Shown here: positions 1 to 10,828 of the stretch, piece after piece
Numbering within the stretch: the first letter of the stretch is position 1
Layout: every line of letters starts with the position of its first letter
NCBI GenBank assembly: GCA_027257055.1
Contig: JAPVLO010000133.1
Span: 2,356,001 to 2,420,000, forward strand
Length of the DNA stretch: 64,000 nt
Direction of reading: 5' to 3'
From: Cephalopachus bancanus
Taxonomy: Eukaryota; Chordata; Mammalia; Primates; Tarsiidae
Program-made: the position numbers and the translations under genes
The notes under the pieces: generated by a model
Databases searched by the model: none
What the model was told of the DNA's origin: nothing
The model's input: the letters and a program-made list of their open reading frames with translations, nothing else

Positions 1-537
1 TGTGAGCTTCCATCTGTCTGATAAGGAAAGTTGTACTCTTTCTCTTAGGTTTTGCTTTCAGGATAAGAAAACACCTTTTCATATAGACAAATAGCAGAGA
101 AGAAAAACAGAACTTCTTTCAGGCAAGCTATATGTGACATCGCCAGGCCCACCTTTGCCTAAAAGGATTTACTCTCACAAACTGCTAGAGATTTATGGTG
201 TGCAGGTGATCTGTTTACCTGGGGATGCCTCTGGAGAGTGCCTTCTACCTGAGTATCTTAGGGCTGCCCACCAGATCCCTAAGATGAGGCCAAGAACACC
301 TGTTGTGCTTGTATGTGATAGAGGTGAAGTGGAATGAAGAAGATAGAGCAATGGAACTTAGCAATTTGGTTTCCATTTGAGAAGAATAGCAAAAAAGCAA
401 GCAGAGAAAGCATTTTTTTTCCTTCTGTTACATTTGTCAAACAGCTAAATTGAGATCTGTTGAATAAAAGGACAGGTGACCTAGAGAGGTAGTCAAGAAC
501 TTGTCCCCATTAATACTGTGATAAACATTCACTAAAA
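1..537. other. Unassigned AT-rich flank
   Basis: I recognise no repeat family or exon here. A 67-codon open frame at 134-337 (+) has no motif I know, no signal peptide and no membrane segment, and its length is unremarkable for chance. It may be unique intergenic or intronic DNA, or a repeat too decayed to recognise by eye. Confidence 0.4.
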
Positions 538-548
538 CAGAGGCTGGA

Positions 549-822
549 GGCTGGGCATTGTGCTTCACACCTGTAATCCCAGCACTTTGGGAGGCCAAGG
601 TGAGAGGATTGCCTGAGTCTGTGGGTTCGAGACCAGCCTGGGCAACTTGGCGAGACCTCATCTCTACAATAAATCAAAAATTAGCCTGGATGTGATGGTG
701 CATGCCTGTAGCTCCAGCTACTTGGAAGGTTGAGCCCAGCAGGTTGAGCCTGTGGTGACAATGAAAGAGTCACTGCCCTCCAGGCTGGATGACAAAGTAA
801 GACTTCGACTCAAAAAAAAAAA
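549..822 (+). mobile_element. Alu SINE, older member of the lineage-specific type
   Basis: This is a dimeric 7SL-derived SINE. The left arm keeps the ancestral form AGCACTTTGGGAGGCC and still carries the lineage marks: TCTACAATAAATCAAAAA in the middle linker, GAGCCCAGCAGGTTGAG in the right arm, and CGACTC before the A-tail. It is flanked by an imperfect target-site duplication around CAGAGGCTGG (538-547 and 824-833). The right arm has a small internal deletion. It was transcribed by RNA polymerase III and mobilised in trans by L1. The lack of the one-base left-arm deletion seen in other copies makes it an early branch. Confidence 0.9.
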
Positions 823-2131
823 CCAGAGGCTGGGAGTTCATCTGACAAAGGTACTTCAGAAAAGACTCACTCACTCGTTGGCTAGACCCCTGGATTCCTT
901 CTGTCTCTGAAGTTAAGTAATTCTATGTTGAACACTATATTTCTGTGAACTGTTAATTTAGGACACAAAGGTGTTTGGGGAAGAAAAGCACTTCAATGTA
1001 AATCCACTCCAGTGCACAATACCAAACCACTCCCTTCCAAAATGTTCATTTCATATAGTTAGCATTCTTTTTGGCTAAATATACTAACTTTGAATTGGGG
1101 AGAAAACAATTTATTTTATTTTAACATGTAACTTAAATGTTGAATTTCCTTTGGTTGATATGAAATACACTTTATTGCAATACAATGACACTAGAAGTTC
1201 TATCTAAAAATAAAATATGTGACTATAGAATGCATTCATCAGTTATTTTTTTCTCTCTTTCATCATTTAATTGCCTGATTTTCCATAAATAAGCTAAAAA
1301 GGAACAGAATGGATTAGTTGAGCTCAATTTACTTCTCTGGACAAGATCTGAGCAATTAAAGAGATCAATCACATTTATAATATTTTCTGATTCTAACATT
1401 TCCCAGGTTCGAATATCTTTCTTCTTTATTCAGAATATAAAACTCTCACATACCACATTATTAATTAGAAAAGTAGTTTATTAAAATTCCACTCACTGAA
1501 TGTATCTCTCATTGTCATAGCATTGAACAAAGTAGGATATTTAAGAAGCAGCCTTAAAGTTAAAGAAATTAACAATATGCCCCCATATTAACTGTAATCT
1601 GCTGAAACATTGTGTTATAATAGAGATAAACTAAATCAAAGCAGATCTGTTCTGAACTATTTTCATCTTCAGCACATCAAGTAAAATGGCTACTTGTTCC
1701 ATATGTTGTTTATTCTGAAATGTGAAGTATATTTTATATTAAACATCTGCCTGCATATTGTTTCCATAACCACATTCATCTGAGGGGAAAAAAAATCACA
1801 AACTTCATCTAGAGTTTTTTATGACCTTTAAATATACAATATAATAACATTTCCTTTAGATTGACAATAAACCAGGCATTCAGCTTTGATACAATTTTCA
1901 GAGGCCTTATGTTGGCATAATCCACTGTATAGTTGATATCAGTGCAGAGAAGCGTGAGTGAACACAATCAATGAGACTTATAAAAGGCTTAAGTTTTGTT
2001 TTGTTTTACTTTATACATTTAAATTTTTAAAATTCCCTCAAGCTGTCCCTTTAATTATAGGTAGATTTCAGCTTATTCGCCTTATACCTATAGTCTTCTA
2101 TACTGATTCCAATACATGCTTTGGGCAAATC
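823..2131. other. Unassigned AT-rich interval
   Basis: About 1.3 kb of AT-rich DNA in which I can assign no family with confidence. There is no long open frame, no CpG cluster and no recognisable RNA gene. Confidence 0.4.
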
Positions 2132-2145
2132 ACAAGTAACATCTT

Positions 2146-2379
2146 TTTTTTTTTTTTTTTTTTTTGAGTTAGAATCTCTCTCTGTCACCCAGACTGGAGT
2201 GCAGTGGCCGCTCCCGGCCACCGCATCCTCGACCTGCTGGACTCCGGCGATCCTTCTGCCTCAGCCTTCCATGTAGCTGGAACTACAGGTGCGCACTACC
2301 ACGCCTGGCTAGTCTTTTGACTTATTGTAGAGATGAGGTCTCCCTGCCCAGGCGGGTCTCGAACCCACGGGCTCAGGAA
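2146..2379 (-). mobile_element. 5'-truncated lineage Alu, minus strand
   Basis: Reading the minus strand, the A-tail (plus-strand T-run from 2146) follows the right arm with its CTAACTC end and the GGCCGGGAGCGGCCA-like block. The left arm stops at GAGCCCGTGGGTTCGAGACC, so roughly the first 60-70 nt of the element are absent. A perfect 14-bp target-site duplication, ACAAGTAACATCTT, lies at 2132-2145 and 2382-2395. The copy was therefore already truncated when it inserted. It is the only lineage-type Alu in the window on the minus strand. Confidence 0.9.
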
Positions 2380-2734
2380 ATACAAGTAACATCTTAAAGT
2401 TCTTCTCTTTTTGAAAGCAAGCTCTTCATCTTTCCATGAGTGTACCTGGCACCACCTACTTTGTGCCTTCCAGGCTGTTACTCTTCCAGATGTTGTATCC
2501 TGACTACAACCTACTTGTACCAAAGGAGGTCATTGAAAACCTGCTCATGGGCCATGGCTTTTCTTTTCACAAATCTTTTTTATTAAATGCTCACACTTCT
2601 GTTGCCTATAATGTAGTTTCCATTCTGCATATTCCTACATGCCTTATCACTACTCTACTTTGTGAAGCTAATACTATGGTCTTCTCCAATTTTTTTTACC
2701 ATTATTGATTGTTATGTTATCTTAATATCTATAC

Positions 2735-2845
2735 CTTACATGGACTATTGCTCCTTGAGAGCAGGAACTATTTAGTATTTTATATATTTCCTATATTTTT
2801 TCTAGCCTTTTTAATTTACTGGTTACTTAACACATAATCTAAGAA
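2735..2845 (+). repeat. Probable L2 LINE 3'-end fragment
   Basis: The phrase CTCCTTGAGAGCAGGAACTA followed by a decayed ...TTACTTAACACATAATC resembles the conserved L2 3' end. It is short and diverged, so the assignment is tentative. Confidence 0.4.
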
Positions 2846-3150
2846 TGCATTTCTCACATTTGAAGAATCAAGGTAATTTTTCAGCCCCCCCAAAATAATT
2901 GTGACTCTCAAATCAGATTTCATTTATTTCTTACATGTTACTGAGAAAGGAAAGACCCACTGTGGAGAAGGACTGTATCAGTTTGAATAATCTATTCTAA
3001 AGTGGTTCACTATTTCTCATCCACATAAATATATACATTTGAAGCAACTTATTTTAATAATTGAAATGAGATATGTTCAGTGATTTTCTTGTGTTCCCTT
3101 GATACAAAACAAAAGAATTTCCCCAGCCTTACAAGAGCTCTTTACTTAAT
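2846..3150. other. Unassigned interval
   Basis: About 300 bp of AT-rich sequence with a C-run at 2884-2890. I see no gene or recognisable repeat. Confidence 0.35.
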
Positions 3151-3154
3151 GTAG

Positions 3155-3325
3155 GCTACACATAAAAATCACTTATAGAACTTTAAAAAGACAAAGCTGC
3201 TCAGGCCTCTATTGGAACAACTAAATTAGAAACCACAGAGAAGAACCTCAGTCATCTACATTTTCTTACCACAGTCTCCAGGTGATTTTCATACACAGCC
3301 AGGATTAAATGCCACTAGTTTAAAA
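3155..3325. mobile_element. MER5-like hAT-Charlie fossil
   Basis: ACACATAAAAATCACTTATA, the middle GCTCAGGCC and the closing TCTCCAGGTGATTTTCATAC follow the layout of MER5A/B non-autonomous hAT elements (CACATAAGAATCACCTGG ... CCAGGTGATTCT). It is ancient and heavily diverged. The terminal inverted repeats are not clean and I cannot confirm the 8-bp duplication. Confidence 0.6.
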
Positions 3326-3964
3326 GGAGGCAATGATAAAGAAAAGTAGCAGGGAAGTGTACAAAGAGTGGATGAACACTGCTGTAAAGATTGATTCAGA
3401 GAAATATGGGTGGTTACACTCTCCTCTCATCCTGGAAGATGGGTGAGACTCTATCTATCTGTCTTTCATGTTCACGTACCTGCATATTGTGCCTACCCCA
3501 TGAGACCCAGTGACTCAGCTCAGGAAAATGAATTATTTCTAAGGTTAATTATCCCAGTCTGATTAAACTCAGTCCATGAAACTAAAATTAAGGATATAGT
3601 CTGTTACTACTGTCTCTGCACTTTTATTCTTTTTCTTGGGCTTGCTTAATCTCTGTGCTTTGCTACCAGAGAATGTCTCTGACTCCAGTCATTTCCAGTG
3701 ACATGGGATACAAATGAAGGAAGCAGGTGTTGTGTGGATTGATTTGTGCAGGTCTAGAGATAATAAAATAAGCCAGAAGATGGATTGCTATAGGATGTAA
3801 TGGGAGCAAATTCTTATCATTATTAGCAGCCAAGTGAAGGTAATTTTCACTAAGGTCATCTAAAGCAGTAACTCTAAGGCTCTAGTGGAAACAGGAATAA
3901 CTGGGGGGTTCATCCTGCAGATTGGGGCTGGGAAAATATGATGCAGGTGTCCCACTCTTTGCAA

Positions 3965-4135
3965 AGCATTCTCAACCTGGGTTACACATGAAATTAACAA
4001 CATAGGTTGTTTGTCAACAATGCTATATTGTGGGACTTACACTGCAGCAAGTATATCAGAATCACTGGGAATAGGGACTTGTTATTTCTTAAGAGCTCCC
4101 AAGGAGATGCTGATGCATGATAGAACCCATGGTTA
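3965..4135. mobile_element. MER5A-like hAT-Charlie fossil
   Basis: TTCTCAACCTGGGTTACACA, TCAGAATCACTGGGAATAGG and CTCCCAAGGAGATGCTGATG reproduce in order the landmarks of MER5A, a mammal-wide hAT-Charlie MITE. No coding capacity is expected. It lies in otherwise unassigned DNA between 3326 and 4490. Confidence 0.65.
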
Positions 4136-4496
4136 GGGTCTTGAATGTGCAGCATTATCAGATTTCACATCATCAGTGGTTTCAATTTTACTCATAAAAT
4201 GCTGTTTAGAAAAGAAATACATCTTTCTAGTAAATTACAAAGTAATATCAACCAGCACCTCTCATTATTCAATTACATTTTAATTGAGTAGCCAGAAACC
4301 AAACAAGAGTGATGTTTGTTCATTTTAAAGCAGAGCAGAAAGAAGCTCCATATTTGTCCTAAGGCTAGATTCTTCTGCTCTAAAGTTGCCTCTGCTAAGC
4401 CCCATTCATCCCAAGCCCACCTATTCACTCATCATTATCACTGAAGTATGATGGGGTCTCCAAACAGCTTCCCATGGCCATGCTGTAGAAAAGAAA

Positions 4497-5767
4497 AGAG
4501 ATACCGAAAGCAAAATCTCAAATTCTCAACCAACTCATCTTTGACAAAGCCTCCAGCAACAACCACTGGGGAGAGGATAACCTATTCAGTAAATAGTGCT
4601 AGGAAAACTGACTGATCACATGCAGAAGATTGAAACGGGACTCCTACCTATCACTATACACAAAAATTAAGATCAAAGACCTAAATGGAAAACCTCTAAC
4701 TATAAGAATCTTAGAAAATGCAGGAGACACCCTTATGGAATTGGAACCGGCAACCAATTCCTGATCAAAACCCTAAGTGCTCATACCATAAGAAGTAAGA
4801 CAGACAAGTGGGACCTCATCTAACTAACAAGCTTCTGCAAAGCAAAAGAAACCAACAAAAGAGCTGGGAGGCAGCCCGCAGAATGGGGAAATATATTTGC
4901 CAACGCTTCATCCGACAAAGGCCTAAAATCTAGGATCTATAAATAACTCAAATGTGCTGAGAAGAAAAAAACAAACAGTCCCATTAAAAAGTGGGCAAAA
5001 GACATGAATAAACACTTCTCAAAAGAAGATATATGGGCAGCCAACAGACACATGAAAAAGTGTTCAGCCTCACTCATCATCAGAGAAGTGCAAATCAAAA
5101 CCACATTGAGATACCACCTAACGCCAGTAAGAATGGCCATCATTAATAAAACAAACAACAACAGATGCTGGGGAGGATGCAGAGAAAAAGGAATGCTTCT
5201 TCGCTGCTGGTGGGAATGCAAACTAGTGCAAACTGTTTGGAAGACAGTGTGAAAATTGACCTTTCATATGACCCAGCAATTCCCCTATTGGGAATATACC
5301 CAGAGGAACTCAAATCTTTCTACAAAAAAGATATCTGCACACGCATGTTTGTTGCAACTCTATTCACAATAGCAAAAACACAGAACCAACCATGTTGCCC
5401 ATTGAAGCTGGACTGGATTTTAAAAATGTGGTATATACACACAATGGAATATTATGCAGCTGTAAAAAAAAGGACAAACATATGGACTTTGCAGCAACTT
5501 GGATGGATTTAGAGTATATCATACTCAGTGATCTACCAGAAACAAAGAATAGAGTACCACATATTCTCACTCATAAGCAGACCCTGAACATTTACCAAAA
5601 TTCTATACGAAAGGACTGCCAGATTAGGTGGTGGGGAGGAAATACAACATCAATAAGCATACCTGATCAAACTAGGCTTAGTGGGAACTAAAAGGAGGCC
5701 CAAACTTTACCTGTACGATGACTGCTTGAATACCTAATCCTGAATTTTATCCCAGATCTTTAAAATA
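4497..5767 (+). mobile_element. 5'-truncated L1, ORF2 C-terminus plus 3' UTR
   Basis: This L1 copy begins inside ORF2 at the sequence equivalent to GAAGCAAAACCTCAATTTCT and runs through the C-terminal Cys/His-rich segment (C-W-G-G-C ... C-W-W-E-C, about 5168-5220). It continues through the usual ORF2 end (GACCCTGAAC near 5580) and a 3' UTR to the A-rich tail at about 5767. Frameshifts and stops break ORF2 into three frames, so it encodes nothing functional. A lineage Alu lies directly in its A-rich tail. Confidence 0.9.
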
Positions 5768-5779
5768 AAAAAATTTTAA

Positions 5780-6083
5780 GACCAGGCTCGGTGGTTAAAC
5801 CTGCAATCCCAGCGCTTTAGGAGGCTGAGGCGAGTGGATTGCCTGAGCCCGCGGGTTCAAAAGCCACCCAAGCAAACTTGGCAATACCTCATCTCTACAA
5901 TAAATCAAAAATTAACTGCATCTGGTAGTGCGCACCTGTAGTTCCAGCTACTTAGAAGGCTGAGACTGGAGCCCAGCAGGTGGAGACTGCGGTGGCTGGT
6001 AGCATGCCACCGCACTCCAGTCTGGGTGACAGAGTGAGACTCCAACTCAAAAAAAAAAAAAAAATTAAAAATTAAAAAAAAAA
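5780..6083 (+). mobile_element. Lineage Alu in the tail of an L1
   Basis: A dimeric SINE with ACCAGGCTCGGTGG, TGAGCCCGCGGGTTC, TCTACAATAAATCAAAAA, GAGCCCAGCAGGTGGAG and GACTCCAACTC followed by an A-rich tail to 6083. The B-box region is mutated (GGTTCAAAAGCC). It sits about 15 bp beyond the end of the preceding L1, in that element's A-rich tail, a preferred site for the L1 endonuclease. Confidence 0.88.
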
Positions 6084-6885
6084 GAAAATGGTGCCCATGG
6101 TGCTTTACAAACTGAAGTTTATTGATGACTTTGAAGAGAGCAATTTTAGTGAAATAATTTCTATGGGGATAATTTACAATGAACTGAAGAGCAAATGGCT
6201 GAAAAGTAGACATGGATGTGTCTAATAGAAGACCAAAAAAATAGATAAGAAGTTCTACTATAAAGGAAAACATAAACTTGGGGTAAATCTTGCAAGAGAA
6301 TGTAAAATCACACTATTTTGGTTTCACTTTGCTTAGTTTTTGTTTTTTTTAATATCAGAAAATAGTTTAATGCTATTGGGAACAATGTATTAGAAAGGGA
6401 AACATGAGGGATGCAAAAGAGAGAAAGGTAGAGAGAGAGATAATGAAGAATGTGATGGCAGATGACACCCAGAAGTTAGTCAGAAGGTCTGTCCTCTGTT
6501 TAGGTCAGGGTCAACCCATTCAATGTAACAGCAAATAGCATGTGCATGTGGTCAAAAGGCAGCAGAATGTCCCTGCCAAGATGTCATAATTTTTTAATCA
6601 AAACTGGGGAAAAAAAGTAAATTGGTTGAGAGTGGAGGAGATAAAGAGAGTGAGAGATAGGAGGAAATAAAAGATGGTAGGGAAGAGTCATTTTAGGATG
6701 GAAAAAATTTGACTGAAAAATAAGGGGAGAGCATAAGCTGAAAGAGAGATAAGGCAAAGAAACAAAACTAGATGCCAGAATAGAGTAAATGTGGTTTGGG
6801 ATAGTCACTGCTGAGGATGAAAGATAAGACTCCTGAAATTTTAGACATTGGCCTCTCCATTCTAACATCTGATGAGCCAATGATC
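6084..6885. other. Unassigned AT-rich interval with purine-rich stretch
   Basis: There is a GA-rich stretch at about 6405-6450 and 6625-6740. The 122- and 120-codon minus-strand frames here read through low-complexity sequence and the Alu end, and show no protein-family features. No gene is called. Confidence 0.4.
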
Positions 6886-6887
6886 TA

Positions 6888-7112
6888 CAGCCTTGGTTCC
6901 CAACTAGAATGGTTTTCACCCTTCCTCTGCAGGGAACATTTGGCAATGTCTGAAGACATTTTTGTTAAAAAAAAAAAAATTGAGAGAGTCCCACTGACCT
7001 TTAGTGGATAGAAGCCAGGGATACTACCATATAGCCTACAATTCACATGGTGCCCTCTGACTCCAACCATGAATTATCTGGCTCAAATTTTCAGTAGTGC
7101 TGGAATTGAAAA
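6888..7112 (+). mobile_element. MER20-like hAT-Charlie element
   Basis: The order CTTGGTTCCCAACTAG, GGAACATTTGGCAATGTCTG, AGACATTTTTG, TGGATAGAAGCCAGGGATAC, CCTACAATTCACATGGTGCC and GAATTATCTGGCTCAAATTT follows MER20 from end to end. The central C/G-rich part has been replaced by an A-run (6969-6981). This is an ancient non-autonomous hAT transposon shared by placental mammals. MER20 copies are known to have been co-opted as enhancers in some mammals; nothing here indicates that for this copy. Confidence 0.8.
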
Positions 7113-8262
7113 TGAGGACTATGAATTGAAAGATGATGACAAAATTTAGAATTTCCTGCTACTGGATTCTAAAATTTTAGTTAAAGAAAACTATCATCTT
7201 TAGTAGAGATTTTGATTGAAGACTTTTTAAATTTCTAGCTAACTATTTTCTGAAGCAATTTAGGTTGCTTTTTAAAATCTCTCCTTAGACAATTTGAAAA
7301 AGAAGTACTCCTTAACGTTAAAAAGATGTTAATAAGTATAACTTGAATCATCCTCTGTTTTCTCATTCTTATATTCTCCAAAACATAGTTCACTTTCTGA
7401 AAATAAAGGTGTATGTTTGGAATATAAAAGCATTGTCTTGACAATGACTATTACCATTGTTTGGCAGCGTTCCAAAGGCATCTGGGAGGCTCAGAAAGGT
7501 TTGTGTAGAAGGAAACAGTTTTGTAATGTCAAGGGCTAGAGAAAGACTGTTGTAAATAACGCTACAAGTGCTTTCCTTAGAAGTCTAAATACAAACTCCT
7601 GTAATACAATGTTATGGCAAACATCTCTTAAAACAAGTGCATTATCTATTGTAAGTTGTCAAAGGATGAATAATTTATCTTTGGCTTTTAATGAAAGACT
7701 ATGGCTATGATTTCTCCAAGAACTAAGCATAAACGAAATGAAACCATATAGCCCCAATGTGTGGAGAAAATAGTGAAGAAACATTCTCAGGAGAATACCT
7801 TCTACATTCTAAGTCTGAGCTCTCTGTAAGGAGATAAATTAAATTAATCAATAGAAAACATGTATTTAAGTAGAACTGTTTCATAAATAAGTTTGAAATG
7901 GAAAAAAAAGTTTTTAAGTACATACACATTTGATTCAAAGAATTATATGCTAAAGCTATTTGATTAATGTTGCAATTAAATTATATCTCATGAATCGCTT
8001 CTTCCAATTAAAAATCACAGTAATCTTGTTCAAAGGAGCTGAAAATTTGGAAATTTTGCCTCTCAAAAAATATATAGAAATTTTGGTTCCCAGTATTATT
8101 TTATTCTTTTAAATTGTAAGTGAAATTTTATTGTAAAAATAAATGAACAGCTTATTCTTCCATGCATGCGAATAGATGGAATAGAAGTAGATAATAAAAA
8201 CTAAACCATATAGAAACATAATTTTTACTGATGTAGTATTTAAGCCACTTTTTAAATAAAAC
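7113..8262. other. Unassigned AT-rich interval
   Basis: About 1.15 kb, strongly A+T rich, with no family I can name and no credible open frame. Minus-strand frames of 60-70 codons are within chance expectation for this composition. Confidence 0.4.
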
Positions 8263-8265
8263 TTG

Positions 8266-8562
8266 GTTTTTTGAGACAGTCTTGCTCTGTTGCCATGACT
8301 GGAGTGCAGTTGTATGGGCATAGTTCACTGCAGCCATAACCTCCTGCATCAAGCAATTCTCCTACCTCAGTTTCTAAGTAGCAAGGACAGCAGGTGTGTG
8401 CCACAATGCCCAGCTAATATTTTATTTATTTATTTACTTATTTTTGTAGACACAAGGTCTCACTGTGTTGCCTAGGCTGATTGCAAACTCCTAGCTTCAA
8501 GCAATCCCCCTGCCTAGGCCTCCCAAACTGCTGGGATTACAGAGGTGAGTCAACACACCCAG
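8266..8562 (-). mobile_element. Old AluJ-like dimer, minus strand
   Basis: On the minus strand this reads as a complete Alu dimer, with GGGTGTGTTGACTCACCTCT at the head and GAGACAG/TCTCAAAAAAC-type end at 8266-8280. Unlike the lineage Alus it has the ordinary AluJ-type right arm (GGCTGCAGTGAACTATGCCC). It is strongly diverged, and there is a (TTTA)n expansion in the middle linker at 8420-8444. It predates the lineage-specific Alu expansion. Confidence 0.85.
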
Positions 8563-8584
8563 AAAACTATCTGTAATAATTGCA

Positions 8585-10826
8585 GGCACATGAAATTATA
8601 CAAATTAATATAGAAATGTCCTGTGGACTCTTTACTTAGTGGCCCTCAGTGGTAATATCTTGCAAAATTATAGTGCAAGATCACAACCGAGGTATGGACA
8701 TTAATTTACCTCCTACCTTCAACCCCTCCTTAACCAGTGACAACTAATCTTTTCGCATTTCTGTGATTTTCTTTAATTTTAAGAATGTTAAATTAATGGA
8801 ATCAAACAGTATAAGGCCTTTTGGGATAGACTTTTTTCACTCACAGTAATTCTCTCAAGATTCATCCAGGTTGTCACATGTATCAATAGTTTTGTGTTTA
8901 TTTTTATTGCTGAGTAGTAACTCCATGGTAAGAACATGACAGTTTGTTTAATCATTTCCCATGAAAGAAAATATGTGTTGCTTGTAGCTTTGGTTATAAG
9001 AGATAAAGCTTATATAACATTCATATACAATATTTATTAAATGTAAGTTTGAATTGTTGGGTCATATGTCAGTTATGTGTGTATTGTTTTAAAGAAACTA
9101 CTAAACTGTTTTTCAGAGTGGTTCTATCATTTTAGCATTCTCATAATGAACAACGAATGAGTCAACCAGTTTCTCCAATCTTGGGTAGCATTTAGTGTCA
9201 TCATTAATTTTTATTTTAGTCATATTAATAGTTGTGTAGTAATATCTAATTGTGATTTTCACTTGCATTTCCCTGATGGCTGATGATGTTGAACATAATT
9301 TGATGTGTTTACTTGCTACCTGTATCATCAGTAAAATGTCTCGTTTTCACTGATACTCTTTTTTTTTATTTTTTACTACCGAGTCTTGAGAGTTCTTTGT
9401 ATAATCCAGATATAGTCCTTTGTTGGAGATGTGGTTTGCAAATATTTTCTCAGTCTTTAGTGCATATATTCATAGCTCATGTATTAATTCTCTTTAGTGT
9501 CTTTTATATAACAAAAGATTTGTCGATATTTCTTTTTATGGATAATTCTTTTAGTTTTAAGCTTAAGAATATTTGCCTAGACCTAGATCCCCCAAATTTT
9601 TATCTTATGCTTTTTTTTCTAAAAGGTTTATAGTTTTACAGTTTACAATTAAGACGACCAATTTTGAGTTAATTTTTCTGTAAGATAGTAAGCTTCAAAT
9701 AACTTTTTTGTTTGTTTCCCTGTTTTTCATACGAAAGTCTATCTTGTCACCACTGACTTGCTTTTGCAATTTTGTTTAAAACAATTAGGCCTATTTGAGT
9801 GGGTTTGTTTCAGAGTTCTCAATTCTGTTTGACTGGCTTGTGTGTATATCCTCCCAGCAATACCTTGCTTTGATTAGTGTAGCTATATAATAAGTCTTAA
9901 AATCAGGTCAACTGAATTCTCCCACTTAATTCTTAATTTTCAAAATAGTTTTACTTATTAAGTCCTTTTCTTCTCTATAAATATTTTGGAATAACCATGT
10001 CTATATCTATCAAAAATGTGCTGAGATTTTAATAGGAAATATGTTGAACCTGAATACCAATGTAAGGAGAATTAAAATACTGTATTAATATACTGAGTCT
10101 TCCAACCATGAATAAGTGGCTCTCCATTTATTATTTCATTTGATTCCTTTCATTAACAATTTGTACTTTTAAGCATGCTAGTCCTGTACATGTTTTGTTA
10201 GACTTACACTTAATGTTTCCTCCTTATTTGAAGAGTACAAGGTAGTTCAAATGTTATCATATTTTAAATTTGTGTTTACCTATTTATTAGAAGTATACAA
10301 GGTATAATTGATTTTTATATGTTGATTTTGTATCCTATGACTTTTCTAGATTTATTTATTAGTTCATTTTTTCTTGTTGTTTTGGCAGATTCTTTGGGAT
10401 TCTTACATAGATAATTATGTCATCTGAAAATAGGGAGCATTTTATTTCTACCTTTCCAAAGTATATACTTCACTTTTCCTTTTATTCACTTATTTCACAG
10501 GTTAGGATTTACTATATTGTTAAAAAAATAAAAATAAAAAGAGTGATGAGAGTGAACATTCTTGCCTTATGCCTGAGCTTAAAAAAAAAAAAACGCTTGG
10601 TCATTTACCTTTCGGTATATTGACTGAACATTATTTGTAGGTGCTTTTTGTCAAGTTGAATAAGTTCCCACAATCTTTTTTTCTGAGAATTTTTAATCAT
10701 GACTAAGGATTAAATTTTGTCAATTTTTTCTTGTATTAATTGACATAATTTTATACTTTTTCTTCTTTATCTTGTTAATAAACTGGGTCATAAATTGATT
10801 TTAAAACATTGAGTCTGAAATTTTCA
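8585..10826 (-). mobile_element. Ancient L1M, minus strand, 3' half
   Basis: Landmarks of an old mammalian L1 in antisense run through the block: TTCATCCAGGTTGTCACATG, TTATTGCTGAGTAGTAACTC, GTTGTGTAGTAATATCTAAT, TTTGTATCCTATGACTTTTC and TTAATAAACTGGGTCATAAA. These are the complement of the ORF2 C-terminal and reverse-transcriptase regions and the 3' UTR. No frame is open. The element is interrupted by L1-A at 10829 and resumes at 17842. Confidence 0.85.
10808..10826. repeat. Left target-site duplication of L1-A (degraded)
   Basis: ATTGAGTCTGAAATTTTC here pairs with TTTGAGACTTGCATTCCT at 17842-17859. About two thirds of positions match. Host L1M sequence resumes exactly at the right-hand copy. 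Confidence 0.5.
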
Positions 10827-10828
10827 GG

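Noticed and set aside
134..337. 67-codon plus-strand open frame
   Set aside because: No motif, no splice or retrocopy context, and length within chance expectation.
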